From contig JAWWCA010000108.1 of NCBI GenBank assembly GCA_033720695.1, positions 1 through 12,229 of the forward strand: a stretch of DNA of 12,229 nt. The letters are read 5' to 3'. This document shows, in pieces, positions 1 through 6,821 of this stretch; the first letter of the stretch is position 1; every line of letters begins with the position of its first letter. Source of the DNA: DATGQT01 sp033720695 (GTDB lineage Bacteria; Bacteroidota; Rhodothermia; Rhodothermales; Rubricoccaceae). The notes beneath the pieces are model-generated. The model was given only the letters and a program-made list of their open reading frames with translations, did no database searches and was not told where the DNA came from. A program made the position numbers and the translations under genes.

Positions 1-119
1 CCCCCCGCGGGGGGGGGCGCGGGGGGCCCCCGGGTGCACGCCCGGCGGGGTGTGGCGTCCGCCGCCCCCGGCGTGTTTTTGGGGGTGGGGGGGCCCCCCC
101 CCCGCCCCCCCCCCCCCCA
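1..119. other. Homopolymer-rich low-complexity end, probably poor sequence
   Basis: This stretch is dominated by long runs of G and C, including C tracts broken by single bases near 94-118 and G tracts near 10-26 and 71-83. It interrupts a well-conserved phosphatase exactly after its DIGGGSTE motif. Coding sequence elsewhere in the window is GC-rich but never this monotonous. I read it as an assembly or sequencing artefact at a contig end rather than as a biological repeat, although a real insertion cannot be excluded. Confidence 0.6.
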
Positions 120-543
120 CCTCCGTCGAGCCGCCGCCGATGTCGAGGACGACGGCCTCCTCGACCTCGGGCACGAGGGCGAGCGTGCCGCGGAAGGTGA
201 GGCGCGCCTCCTCCTCACCCGTGAGCACGCGGTAGCGGAGCCCTAGCGTGGCCTCTACGCGCGCGGCCAGCGCGTCGCGGTTCGCGGCCTCGCGGGAGGC
301 GCTCGTGGCGCCGACCACGATCCGCTCGGCCCCGAGCCGCGCGGCCGTCGCCCGGGAGGCGGCGAGGCCGTCGAGCGCCCGGTCCATGGCCGCGTCGGTG
401 AGGCGGCCGGTGGCGTCCACACCCTCGCCGAGCCGCGCGAACCGCTCCTCGTCGGCCACCACCGAGAGCCGCCCGCCGGGCTCAACGTCGGCCACGAGGC
501 AGAGCACGGTGTTGGTGCCGACGTCGATCGCGGCGACGCGCAT
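1..543 (-). CDS. Ppx/GppA-family phosphatase (3' part missing)
   Basis: This is the N-terminal part of an exopolyphosphatase / guanosine pentaphosphate phosphatase of the ASKHA fold, which hydrolyses polyphosphate or pppGpp in the cytoplasm. Translating leftward from the ATG at 543, residues 4-12 read AAIDVGTNT, the phosphate-1 loop with Asp7. GEEEA (109-113) is the acidic segment that carries the catalytic Glu in this family. DIGGGST (134-140) is the phosphate-2 loop. Full-length family members have at least about 300 residues; here 141 are convincing. Below position 120 the frame stays open to the edge but turns into Gly/Pro/Arg low complexity just after the phosphate-2 loop, where conserved sequence is expected, so bases 1-119 are probably unreliable. 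Its ATG shares one base with the prmA stop (TGATG), which suggests translational coupling. Ppx and GppA cannot be told apart from this fragment. Confidence 0.9.
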   Translation of the reverse strand, partial: MRVAAIDVGTNTVLCLVADVEPGGRLSVVADEERFARLGEGVDATGRLTDAAMDRALDGLAASRATAARLGAERIVVGATSASREAANRDALAARVEATLGLRYRVLTGEEEARLTFRGTLALVPEVEEAVVLDIGGGSTEVGGGGAGGGPPHPQKHAGGGGRHTPPGVHPGAPRAPPRGG

Positions 544-1376
544 CACGCCGCCTTGCAGACGCAGGCCCACCACTCCCCCTCCGTCGCCTCGCCGTCGAGG
601 GCGAGCCCGGCGGCGAGGGCCGCCTCCACCATCGGCTCGCGCTGCATCTCGAGCAGCCCGGCGAGGACGAGGCGCCCCTCGCCCGTCATCTTCGCGGTGA
701 GGGGGGGGAGGAGGGCGCGGAGCTCCTCGAGGTGGATGTTGGCGAGGACGAGGTCGAAGCCCGCCTCGGGCACCACCTCCAGGCCGCCCTCGCGCACCTC
801 GAACCGGTCGGCGACGCCGTTGCGCTCGGCGTTCTCGGTCGCGTTCTCCGCGCTCCACGGGTCGATGTCGAAGCCGAGCGCGGAGGCCGCCCCGAGGCGG
901 AGCGTGGCGATGGCGAGGATGCCCGTGCCGGTCCCGGCGTCGAGCACGCGCTCGCCGCCTCGCACGAGGCCGGGCAGGAAGCCGAGCGCGAGCCGGGTGC
1001 TCTCGTGGTAGCCGGTCCCGAAGCTCATCTGGGGATCGATGCGGAGCAGCGTCTTGTCGGCGTGCTCGGGCGGTACCTCGGCCCACGTCGGCACGATCAC
1101 GAAGCGGCCGGCGGGGATGGGCCGGAGGGTGCGCTCCCACTGCGCGTTCCAGTTCACGGCCAGCATCGTGCGCTCCTCGAGCCGCTCCGGGAGGCCCCGC
1201 CGGCGCAGCCAGTCCTCGACCGCCTCGCGGGCCACACCCGTCCAGATGGCGGCCGGGCCGTAGGCCGTGACGGACGCGTCCTCCCGCTCGAAGGCGTCGA
1301 AGCCGAGGTCGGCCAGCTCGGCGATGAGCAGCTCGTGGTGGTGGTCTGGGAGCGTGACGGTGAGGGCGACGGTCAT
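543..1376 (-). CDS. prmA: Ribosomal protein L11 methyltransferase PrmA
   Basis: This 277-residue cytoplasmic enzyme transfers methyl groups from S-adenosylmethionine to amino groups of ribosomal protein L11. The N-terminal ~90 residues form the small substrate-recognition domain, including NWNAQWE (75-81). The class I methyltransferase domain follows. SFGTGYHEST (118-127) is the loop characteristic of PrmA, VLDAGTGTGILA (144-155) is SAM motif I, FDID (169-172) is the acidic end of strand 2, and LANI (211-214) matches the catalytic-loop position that is usually NPP/NPI in related enzymes. Length is close to the shorter bacterial forms. The ATG at 1376 gives the expected N-terminus (TVALTVTLP); no clear Shine-Dalgarno precedes it. 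It lies 42 bp after the repeat-protein gene and overlaps the phosphatase start by one base, so it is probably co-transcribed with both. Confidence 0.95.
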   Translation of the reverse strand: MTVALTVTLPDHHHELLIAELADLGFDAFEREDASVTAYGPAAIWTGVAREAVEDWLRRRGLPERLEERTMLAVNWNAQWERTLRPIPAGRFVIVPTWAEVPPEHADKTLLRIDPQMSFGTGYHESTRLALGFLPGLVRGGERVLDAGTGTGILAIATLRLGAASALGFDIDPWSAENATENAERNGVADRFEVREGGLEVVPEAGFDLVLANIHLEELRALLPPLTAKMTGEGRLVLAGLLEMQREPMVEAALAAGLALDGEATEGEWWACVCKAA

Positions 1377-1418
1377 GGGGACGGGCGGGAGAGGAGGCGG
1401 GCCACCCTGTCCACCCCG

Positions 1419-3353
1419 TCAGCCGTCAACCGTTCCGGGCGGCGCGGGTGGGGGCGGCGGCGCAGGCACCTCCCCGAGGGCTCGCTCCTCCGCCTCGCGC
1501 GCCCGCTCGAGCGCCTCGCGCTCCATCCGCTCCGCCTCGCGCCGCGCCGCCTCGGCGACGGCGCTGCCCGTCCGCCAGACCGTGATGCCCCACGCGGCCG
1601 GGTCGTTCGGCGGCGACTGGTCCCAGTCGCCGTAGGCGTGGCTGCCGTCGGTCTCGTAGACGACGGTGTAGCGGCCGGCGGGCAGCGTGAGGGTGCCGTC
1701 GAAGACGCGGTTCTTCTTCGAGCCGCCGGCCCAGCGCGTGTTGCCGCGCGTCATCTCCCACACGGTCGCCCCGCCGCTGGAGCGGATCCGCCCGGAGTCG
1801 TAGGCCCCGCTCGGCACGATCTCGCCGACGGCGTAGACCCGGAGATCGGTGGCCTCGTCGAGCGCGAAGGCGGCCTCCCGGCGCTGGCCGTTGCCGATGC
1901 CGGTGAGGCGGACGAGCACCTCGCTACCGGGGCCCGGGCCGCTGCCAGCGCCGAGGCCGGCGGCGCGCTCGGGCCGCGTCACGCCGCCGAGGTCGAAGCC
2001 GGGGTCGAGCGCGAAGAGCGTCGCGCCCCACCGGTCGGGATAGGGCGGCTCGTCGGCGTTGAAGTCGGAGCAGTCGTGGGAGCCGTCGGTGACGTAGCGG
2101 AGGGTGTACGTGCCGGGGGCGAGGGTGAGGACGGCCTGGGCCTCGCGGTTCTTCGAGGCGCCGCCGGCGGGGCGGGTGTTGTCGTCGCTCATCGTCCAGA
2201 CCTCCTCGGGCGAGCCGCCCCCGGGCCGCTCGCGGAGGAGGACGGCGTAGTCGTAGGCCGTCGAGCCGATGACCTCGCCGAGGGCGGCGAGGAGGACGTG
2301 GGTGGTGTCGGGGAGGGCGAAGGTGTCCTCGCGCTCCTCGTCCTCGCCCACGCACGTGAACGAGGCGATGCGCGGGAGCCCCCCCCACGGGTCGAGGGCG
2401 GCGACGGCCTCGGGCGTGTCGGTGGTGACGGTGAGGCCCCACGCGGTGGGGACGAACGGGGGGTTGGCCACCCAGTCGCCGTAGGCGTGCTCGCGGTCGG
2501 TGGTGTAGAGGGCGCGGTAGAGGCCGGGGGCGAGGGCGAGCGTGGTGTCGGCGCGGCGGTTCATCGTGGCGCCGCCGGCGGGCACCGAGTTCCGGGGCGT
2601 CATGGCCCAGACGGTGTCGGCGTCGACGAGGCGGAGGAGGGCGCCGCCGTCGCGGGTGCGGCCGCCGCGGACCTCGCCCACCGTCTGGAGCCGGACCCGC
2701 GCCGGGGCCTTCACCTCGAACACGTACTCCCGCGTCTCGCGGTCGTCGAGCGGCCCCGTCGCCCAGACCACGCCGGGCCCGGCGGGCGGCTCTTCGAGGG
2801 ACTTCCGCTCGTCGCGGTCGAGGCGGCGGACGGCCTCGCGGTCGGCCTCGGAGACCGCGGTGACGCGGAACTGCCAGCGCTCGGCGTCGCCGTGCCAGGC
2901 GCGGCCGCCGCGCGTGACGAGGTCGGTGAGGCGGTCGAAGAAGCCGCCGCCGTCCTCGGCGGGCCGCGTGAGGGGGTCGCCGAAGGAGGCGAAGTAGGCG
3001 TCGTAGACGCCGGGCGCGAAGAGGAGCGTGTCGGTGGCGGAGGCGAGCGTGCCGCGCCGCCGCTCGACGCGCTTCGGGTCCATCGCCCAGACGACGGCGC
3101 CGCTGTCGCGCTCGACGATCCACGCCGTGGCCCCCAACGTGGCGTCGGTCTCGAACGAGCCGACGGCGTGGACGGCCAGCCGCGCCGGGGCCGTGACGCG
3201 GAAGGCGTCGTGGCGGAGGTGCTCCGGGTCGTCGAGGCCGCCGACCGAGAGCACCGCGCCGGGCTCGTCGCTGCCGGCGGCCAGACGGACGACGGCGAAG
3301 AGGGCGACGCCGACGAGGACGACGAGGAGGAAGCGCGAGAAGAAGCGACGCAC
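1419..3353 (-). CDS. Exported or membrane-anchored four-repeat protein of unknown function
   Basis: This 644-residue protein is not one I can name. It starts with GTG at 3353, directly followed by a basic stretch (RRFFSR) and a hydrophobic segment (~8-25), so it is exported or anchored with the bulk outside the cytoplasm. Four related units follow at about 35-170, 192-312, 325-450 and 478-594. Each has a strand with PARL.V.AVGE-like sequence, then VWxM (88-91, 248-251, 385-388, 531-534). In units 2-4 this is followed by an N-S/T-x-x-AGG...NR motif. Then come an LAPGxYxxxY strand and TDxxHxYxDW...PPxxPxxWGxT. Unit 1 has lost the AGG...NR and most of the DW motif. After unit 4 come a charged helix rich in Glu/Arg/Ala (~598-628) and a Pro-rich tail. 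A beta-sandwich binding module is my inference. It is the first gene of a likely operon with prmA. Confidence 0.85.
   Translation of the reverse strand: MRRFFSRFLLVVLVGVALFAVVRLAAGSDEPGAVLSVGGLDDPEHLRHDAFRVTAPARLAVHAVGSFETDATLGATAWIVERDSGAVVWAMDPKRVERRRGTLASATDTLLFAPGVYDAYFASFGDPLTRPAEDGGGFFDRLTDLVTRGGRAWHGDAERWQFRVTAVSEADREAVRRLDRDERKSLEEPPAGPGVVWATGPLDDRETREYVFEVKAPARVRLQTVGEVRGGRTRDGGALLRLVDADTVWAMTPRNSVPAGGATMNRRADTTLALAPGLYRALYTTDREHAYGDWVANPPFVPTAWGLTVTTDTPEAVAALDPWGGLPRIASFTCVGEDEEREDTFALPDTTHVLLAALGEVIGSTAYDYAVLLRERPGGGSPEEVWTMSDDNTRPAGGASKNREAQAVLTLAPGTYTLRYVTDGSHDCSDFNADEPPYPDRWGATLFALDPGFDLGGVTRPERAAGLGAGSGPGPGSEVLVRLTGIGNGQRREAAFALDEATDLRVYAVGEIVPSGAYDSGRIRSSGGATVWEMTRGNTRWAGGSKKNRVFDGTLTLPAGRYTVVYETDGSHAYGDWDQSPPNDPAAWGITVWRTGSAVAEAARREAERMEREALERAREAEERALGEVPAPPPPPAPPGTVDG
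1563..3251 (-). repeat. Four tandem protein repeats encoded in the 644-residue gene
   Basis: The region encodes four diverged copies of a unit of roughly 120-135 residues. Spacing between the VWxM landmarks is 160, 137 and 146 residues. Units 2-4 keep the full signature (VWxM, AGG...NR, LAPG or LPAG, TD..H...D, WG.T). Unit 1 keeps only VWAM, FAPGVY and a degenerate end. The DNA copies are diverged, so this is an old protein-level duplication rather than recent tandem DNA. Confidence 0.75.
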
Positions 3354-3501
3354 AGGCAGACGTGGGCGGGGCGGGGGCAGGCGCCGCGCGGCGCGCGCGG
3401 GCCTCGGCGCTCGCTCTACGGGGCCGGCGGAGCGAGGTTGCTTCCGGGCGCGGAGGGCCCCCTCGGGCGCCGGCGGGCGGGCGGGAGCGCCGGCCGCCCT
3501 C

Positions 3502-3510
3502 TAGTATATT
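3502..3510. promoter_or_regulatory. AT-rich island, candidate -10 for one or both divergent genes
   Basis: The nine bases tagtatatt are the only AT-rich run in the 219-bp divergent intergenic region. Read leftward they give TATACT (3508-3503), a close match to a -10 box, about 150 bp upstream of the repeat-protein GTG. Read rightward they give TATATT (3505-3510), about 62 bp upstream of the phosphatase ATG. No convincing -35 or -33 partner is visible for either direction in the GC-rich flanks, so the assignment rests on composition and position. Confidence 0.35.
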
Positions 3511-3532
3511 GCCGCGCGGCGTGTGCCGCCGC

Positions 3533-3560
3533 CGAAACCCTGGGGCGAAACCCTGGGGCG
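3533..3560. repeat. Perfect 13-bp tandem duplication in the phosphatase leader
   Basis: The unit cgaaaccctgggg occurs twice back to back (3533-3545 and 3546-3558) and continues for two bases of a third copy. It lies between the AT-rich promoter candidate and the phosphatase ATG at 3573, ending 12 bp before it, so it would be in the 5' untranslated leader. It could be a repeated operator or simply a recent slippage duplication. Confidence 0.8.
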
Positions 3561-3572
3561 CACCGCCCCGAT

Positions 3573-5912
3573 ATGCCGGTGCTGTCGACCTCCCGGCCCC
3601 CTGTGTCCCGACCGTCGCTCGTCCACGCCTTCGGCGACCGCCTCCGGCTTCCCCGACCGGCTCCCCCTCTCCTCCAGAGCAGCCGCACCCGCCGCGTGCT
3701 GCTGTGGGTGGCCGTGGCGGTGCTGTACGTCGCCGTGACGCTGTCGGTGAGCGGGCTCGCCCTCGTTGGGGCCCCGATCGCGACGCTCACGCGCGTCGCG
3801 CTCAACGTGGGAGCGGTGGGGCTGGGGCTCCTCCTCTACCCCCTCCTCGCGCCGTACTTCGACCGCGACACGAGCGACCCGATCCGGGCGCTGTGGACGC
3901 TGGTGCTCCTCGCGATCGGGCTGCTCGGGGCGTTCTTCCTCCAGCCGGCCCTCATCGGCACGGCGCGGCTCGACCCCGTGGCGGGGCTGCCCGCGAGCCT
4001 CGGCGCCGCGCTCGACGCCGCGCTCGTGGCCCTGCTCGAGACCCTCTTCGCCGTCGCCCTCCTCCACACGCTCCGCCCCCTCGTGCTCTTCCGGCGCACG
4101 CGGCGGGCCGTCCGGATGTGGGCGGCGTTCCTCGGGCTGGCCACGCTCGCCGTCCTCGCCAACGCCGGGGCCTCGCCGGGCGGCTCCTCCACCTGGGCCG
4201 CCATCGTGCTCACGGTGCTGGCGATCCTGGCGATGGTCTACGTCGCGTTCCGGATGGCGTGGATCGTGCCGCTCCCGTTCCGCCGGAAGCTCGCCGCCCT
4301 CGCCCTCGCCCTCGCCCTCATCGTCGTGCTCACGATCCTGCTCGTGCAGCGGTCGGTGGGGATGGGGACGGCGGCGGGCGCGGGCGACCCCATCCCGCTC
4401 TCGGCCCTCTTCAGCCGCTCGCTCAGCGAGCTCGTCTCGTTCGCGCTCGCCTTCGGCGTGCTCTACGGGAGCACCACGTTCCTCTCGCTGCTCTTCCACC
4501 TCCCGACCTCGGGGACCTACGAGCAGCGCTCCGGCGAGATCCGCGCCTTCCGGGCGCTCGCCGAGCTGACCGGGCCCGTGCTCGACCGCCCCCAGCTCGT
4601 CGCCACGATCGCGTCGGCGCCCGTCACGGCGGGGATCGCCGAGGCGGCGTGGTTGGCGCTGGTGGACGTCCAGAGCGGGTCGCTGGCGCCGCGCGTGGTG
4701 GCGGCCGAGGGGATCGCGGCCGAGCGCGCCGCGCACTTCACCGACACCGAGGCGCTCACGGCCGAAGTCGCGACGACGCGCGAGCCGCTCCTCCTCGGCG
4801 CGGCCACGGCCGACCACCGCGTCCGCGCCCGCCCGGGCGACGGCGTCGGCAGCCTGCTCGTGCTCCCGCTCACGGCCGGGGGCCAGGCCCACGGCGCCCT
4901 CTTCGCCGCCCGCGCCGTGACCGACGGGTTCGAGGAGGAGGACGCCGCCGCCCTCGCCACGTTCGCCGGCCAGGCCGCCCTCGCGCTCTCCCACGCGGCG
5001 CTCTTCGAGGACGCCCTCGAGAAGGAGCGGCTGGCGCGCGAACTGGCGCTGGCGCGCGAGGTGCAGCAGCGGCTGCTCCCCCAGCACCTCCCCCAGATCC
5101 CCGGCGCCGAGCTCGCCGCGGCCGAGCGCCCCGCCCACGAGGTGTGCGGCGACTACTACGACGTCGTCTCGCTCGGCGGCGGCTGCCTCGGCGTGCTCGT
5201 GGCCGACGTGGCCGGGAAGGGGGCCGCGGCCGCGTTCTACATGGCCGAGTTGAAGGGGATCTTCCAGAGCGCGGCCAAGCTCACGCGCTCGCCCGGCGCC
5301 TTCCTCGCCCAGGCCAACGAGGCCCTCACCGGCTCGCTCGGCCGCCACGCCTTCATCTCGGCCGTCTACGGCATCCTCGACCCCGAGGCCGGCCTGTTCA
5401 CGTTCGCCCGCGCCGGGCACTGCCCCGTCATCATGGCGCGGGCGCCCTCGCGCGGCGGCGGCCACTGGCTCCTCCGCGCCGGCGGCCTCGGCCTCGGCCT
5501 CGACGACGGGCCCCTCTTCCGGCAGACGCTCCAGGAGCAGGTCGTCCAGCTCGCCCCCGGCGACGTCTTCGCGCTCTACTCCGACGGCCTCGTCGAGGCC
5601 CGCAGCGACGCGGGCGAGGAGTACGGCTACGACCGCCTCGCCGACGCCCTCTGCCGCCACCGCGACCGCGACGCCGACGGCCTCCTCACGGCGCTCCTCT
5701 CCGAGCACCGCGGCTTCACCGGCGACGCCGCCTACGACGACGACCTCACCCTCGTCGTCCTCCGCTGGAACGGCCCCGACGGCCGCAACGGCGCGCCGGC
5801 CGAGGAAACCGCCCGCGCTGCCGTATCGTCCGGGACGCCCACCGGCCCCGCGGCGCCTCCCTTCACGGTCCGCCCCGCCTTCGCGGAGGCGGGCTCGCCC
5901 CCCGCCCGCTGA
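3573..5912 (+). CDS. Membrane GAF-PP2C serine phosphatase (RsbU/SpoIIE type)
   Basis: This 779-residue phosphatase probably dephosphorylates the STAS protein encoded next. The N-terminal ~310 residues contain about eight hydrophobic helices (near 41-63, 69-93, 106-126, 143-168, 183-199, 206-229, 238-258, 287-310). A GAF-like sensor domain (~325-475) follows, then a helical linker (478-500) leading into REVQQRLLPQ, typical of the entry to SpoIIE-type PP2C domains (~495-733). Metal-binding acidic residues are present: GDYYD (526-530), ADVAGKG (544-550), SDGLVEA (670-676) and DDDLTLV (722-728). The last ~45 residues are a disordered-looking Ala/Pro tail. The ATG at 3573 is the first good start after the intergenic repeat; the frame stays open far upstream, but that part is antisense to other genes. 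A 39-bp gap separates it from the STAS gene. The membrane and GAF parts imply that a signal sensed at the membrane or in the cytoplasm controls activity. Confidence 0.93.
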   Translation: MPVLSTSRPPVSRPSLVHAFGDRLRLPRPAPPLLQSSRTRRVLLWVAVAVLYVAVTLSVSGLALVGAPIATLTRVALNVGAVGLGLLLYPLLAPYFDRDTSDPIRALWTLVLLAIGLLGAFFLQPALIGTARLDPVAGLPASLGAALDAALVALLETLFAVALLHTLRPLVLFRRTRRAVRMWAAFLGLATLAVLANAGASPGGSSTWAAIVLTVLAILAMVYVAFRMAWIVPLPFRRKLAALALALALIVVLTILLVQRSVGMGTAAGAGDPIPLSALFSRSLSELVSFALAFGVLYGSTTFLSLLFHLPTSGTYEQRSGEIRAFRALAELTGPVLDRPQLVATIASAPVTAGIAEAAWLALVDVQSGSLAPRVVAAEGIAAERAAHFTDTEALTAEVATTREPLLLGAATADHRVRARPGDGVGSLLVLPLTAGGQAHGALFAARAVTDGFEEEDAAALATFAGQAALALSHAALFEDALEKERLARELALAREVQQRLLPQHLPQIPGAELAAAERPAHEVCGDYYDVVSLGGGCLGVLVADVAGKGAAAAFYMAELKGIFQSAAKLTRSPGAFLAQANEALTGSLGRHAFISAVYGILDPEAGLFTFARAGHCPVIMARAPSRGGGHWLLRAGGLGLGLDDGPLFRQTLQEQVVQLAPGDVFALYSDGLVEARSDAGEEYGYDRLADALCRHRDRDADGLLTALLSEHRGFTGDAAYDDDLTLVVLRWNGPDGRNGAPAEETARAAVSSGTPTGPAAPPFTVRPAFAEAGSPPAR
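4296..4319 (+). repeat. Four copies of the hexamer gccctc within a membrane helix
   Basis: Four perfect consecutive copies of gccctc encode alternating Ala and Leu in the seventh predicted membrane helix of the phosphatase (residues ~242-249). Gain or loss of a copy would add or remove two residues without shifting the frame. Confidence 0.8.
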
Positions 5913-5951
5913 GCTCCCCTCCACCGCCCGCGCCCCAACCTCCGAAATCGA

Positions 5952-6338
5952 GTGAGCAGCTTCTCCGTCTCGTTCCGCCCCCACGACGCCCGTGACGCCG
6001 ACGGCGCGCGCGTGTGCGTGCTCGACCTCACCGGCGAGCTCGACGCCCACACGGCCGGCGAGTTCGAGGCCGCCCTCCAGAAGTGCCTCGACGACGGCCA
6101 CACCCGCCTCGTCGTCTCCGGCCGCGAGCTCCAGTACATCTCCTCGGCCGGCCTCGGCGTGTTCATGGCCTTCGTCGAGCCCGTCCGCGAGCAGGGCGGC
6201 GACATCAAGATCGCCGAGCTCCAGCCCCGCGTCTTCAACGTGTTCGACCTCCTCGGCTTCCCCCTCCTCTTCGACATCGTCGAGACCGAGGAGGCCGCCG
6301 TCACGCGCTTCACCGAAGGCTCCTCCAGCGCCGCCTAG
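5952..6338 (+). CDS. STAS-domain anti-sigma-factor antagonist (RsbV/SpoIIAA type)
   Basis: This 128-residue single-domain protein is the switch component of a partner-switching module. In its unphosphorylated form such a protein binds the kinase and frees the kinase's target. The STAS fold runs from about 20 to 122, with VCVLDLTGELDAHT (21-34) as the first strands and YISSAGLGVF (62-71) as the phosphorylation loop. By analogy with RsbV and SpoIIAA, the phosphorylated residue is Ser64, with Ser65 the alternative. The start is GTG at 5952, chosen because SFSVSFRP leads directly into the domain and the next Met lies inside it. It follows the phosphatase by 39 bp and precedes the kinase by 14 bp on the same strand, so the three are almost certainly one transcript. 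Confidence 0.93.
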   Translation: MSSFSVSFRPHDARDADGARVCVLDLTGELDAHTAGEFEAALQKCLDDGHTRLVVSGRELQYISSAGLGVFMAFVEPVREQGGDIKIAELQPRVFNVFDLLGFPLLFDIVETEEAAVTRFTEGSSSAA

Positions 6339-6352
6339 CCCGAGGCCCGCCG

Positions 6353-6784
6353 ATGCCCCGCTGCGCCCCCCACCTCACGATCCCCAGCCGGACGAGCCAG
6401 CTCGCCCGGGTGCGGCGGCGCGTGGCCTGCTGGGCCGAGGAGGCCGGCCTCGCCGAGAGGGCCGCCCAGGCCCTCCAGCTCGCCGTCGACGAGGCCTGCG
6501 CGAACGCCATCGAGCACGGCTACGGCGGCCGGCCCGACGGCCGCGTCGAGGTCGAGGTCACCTTCCGTGAGGACGCCGTCACCGTCGTCGTCCGCCACCG
6601 CGGCGACCCCTACGACCCCGAGCGGTACCAGCCGCCGGAGCTGCGGGGGATGCTGGAGGGGCACCGCGTCCACGGCTACGGGCTCCACCTCATGCACCGC
6701 CTCGTCGACGAGATCGCCTTCCGCCGCCACGACGGCGCGAGCGAGGTCGCCCTCACCCAGCGCCGCAACGGCCGCGACACCTGA
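6353..6784 (+). CDS. Anti-sigma-factor serine kinase, RsbW/SpoIIAB-like GHKL ATPase
   Basis: This 143-residue protein has the usual length of a stand-alone HATPase_c_2 kinase, which phosphorylates its STAS partner and sequesters a target factor. The N box is clear: DEACANAIEHG (46-56) with Asn51 for magnesium. The G2 box HGYGLHLMHRLVDEI (107-121) is also present. In the G1 box, RHRGDPYDP (81-89), His82 stands where the family normally has the Asp that contacts adenine. The codon is CAC, one base from GAC, so a true substitution or a single sequencing error are both possible. The ATG at 6353 is the first in-frame Met and lies 14 bp after the STAS stop. The target is not shown by the context: no sigma factor is adjacent. 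The gene ends 37 bp from the convergent AraC gene, and no terminator is obvious between them. Confidence 0.9.
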   Translation: MPRCAPHLTIPSRTSQLARVRRRVACWAEEAGLAERAAQALQLAVDEACANAIEHGYGGRPDGRVEVEVTFREDAVTVVVRHRGDPYDPERYQPPELRGMLEGHRVHGYGLHLMHRLVDEIAFRRHDGASEVALTQRRNGRDT

Positions 6785-6821
6785 GGGCTGGCCCCAGACC
6801 TCGGCGGTCCGCTCGCGGCTC

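Noticed and set aside
732..3572. Open plus-strand frame extending the phosphatase upstream to give over 1700 residues
   Set aside because: It runs antisense to prmA and the repeat protein, both well supported, and is Arg/Gly/Glu-rich without domains. It is a GC-driven shadow; the real gene starts at 3573.
3501..6101. Long minus-strand frame opposite the phosphatase (about 866 codons)
   Set aside because: The product is low-complexity Glu/Arg/Gly/Val with no domain, and the opposite strand encodes clear GAF and PP2C domains.
6785..6821. Possible bidirectional terminator between the convergent kinase and AraC genes
   Set aside because: The 37-bp gap has only a three- to four-base complementarity and no T run on either strand.
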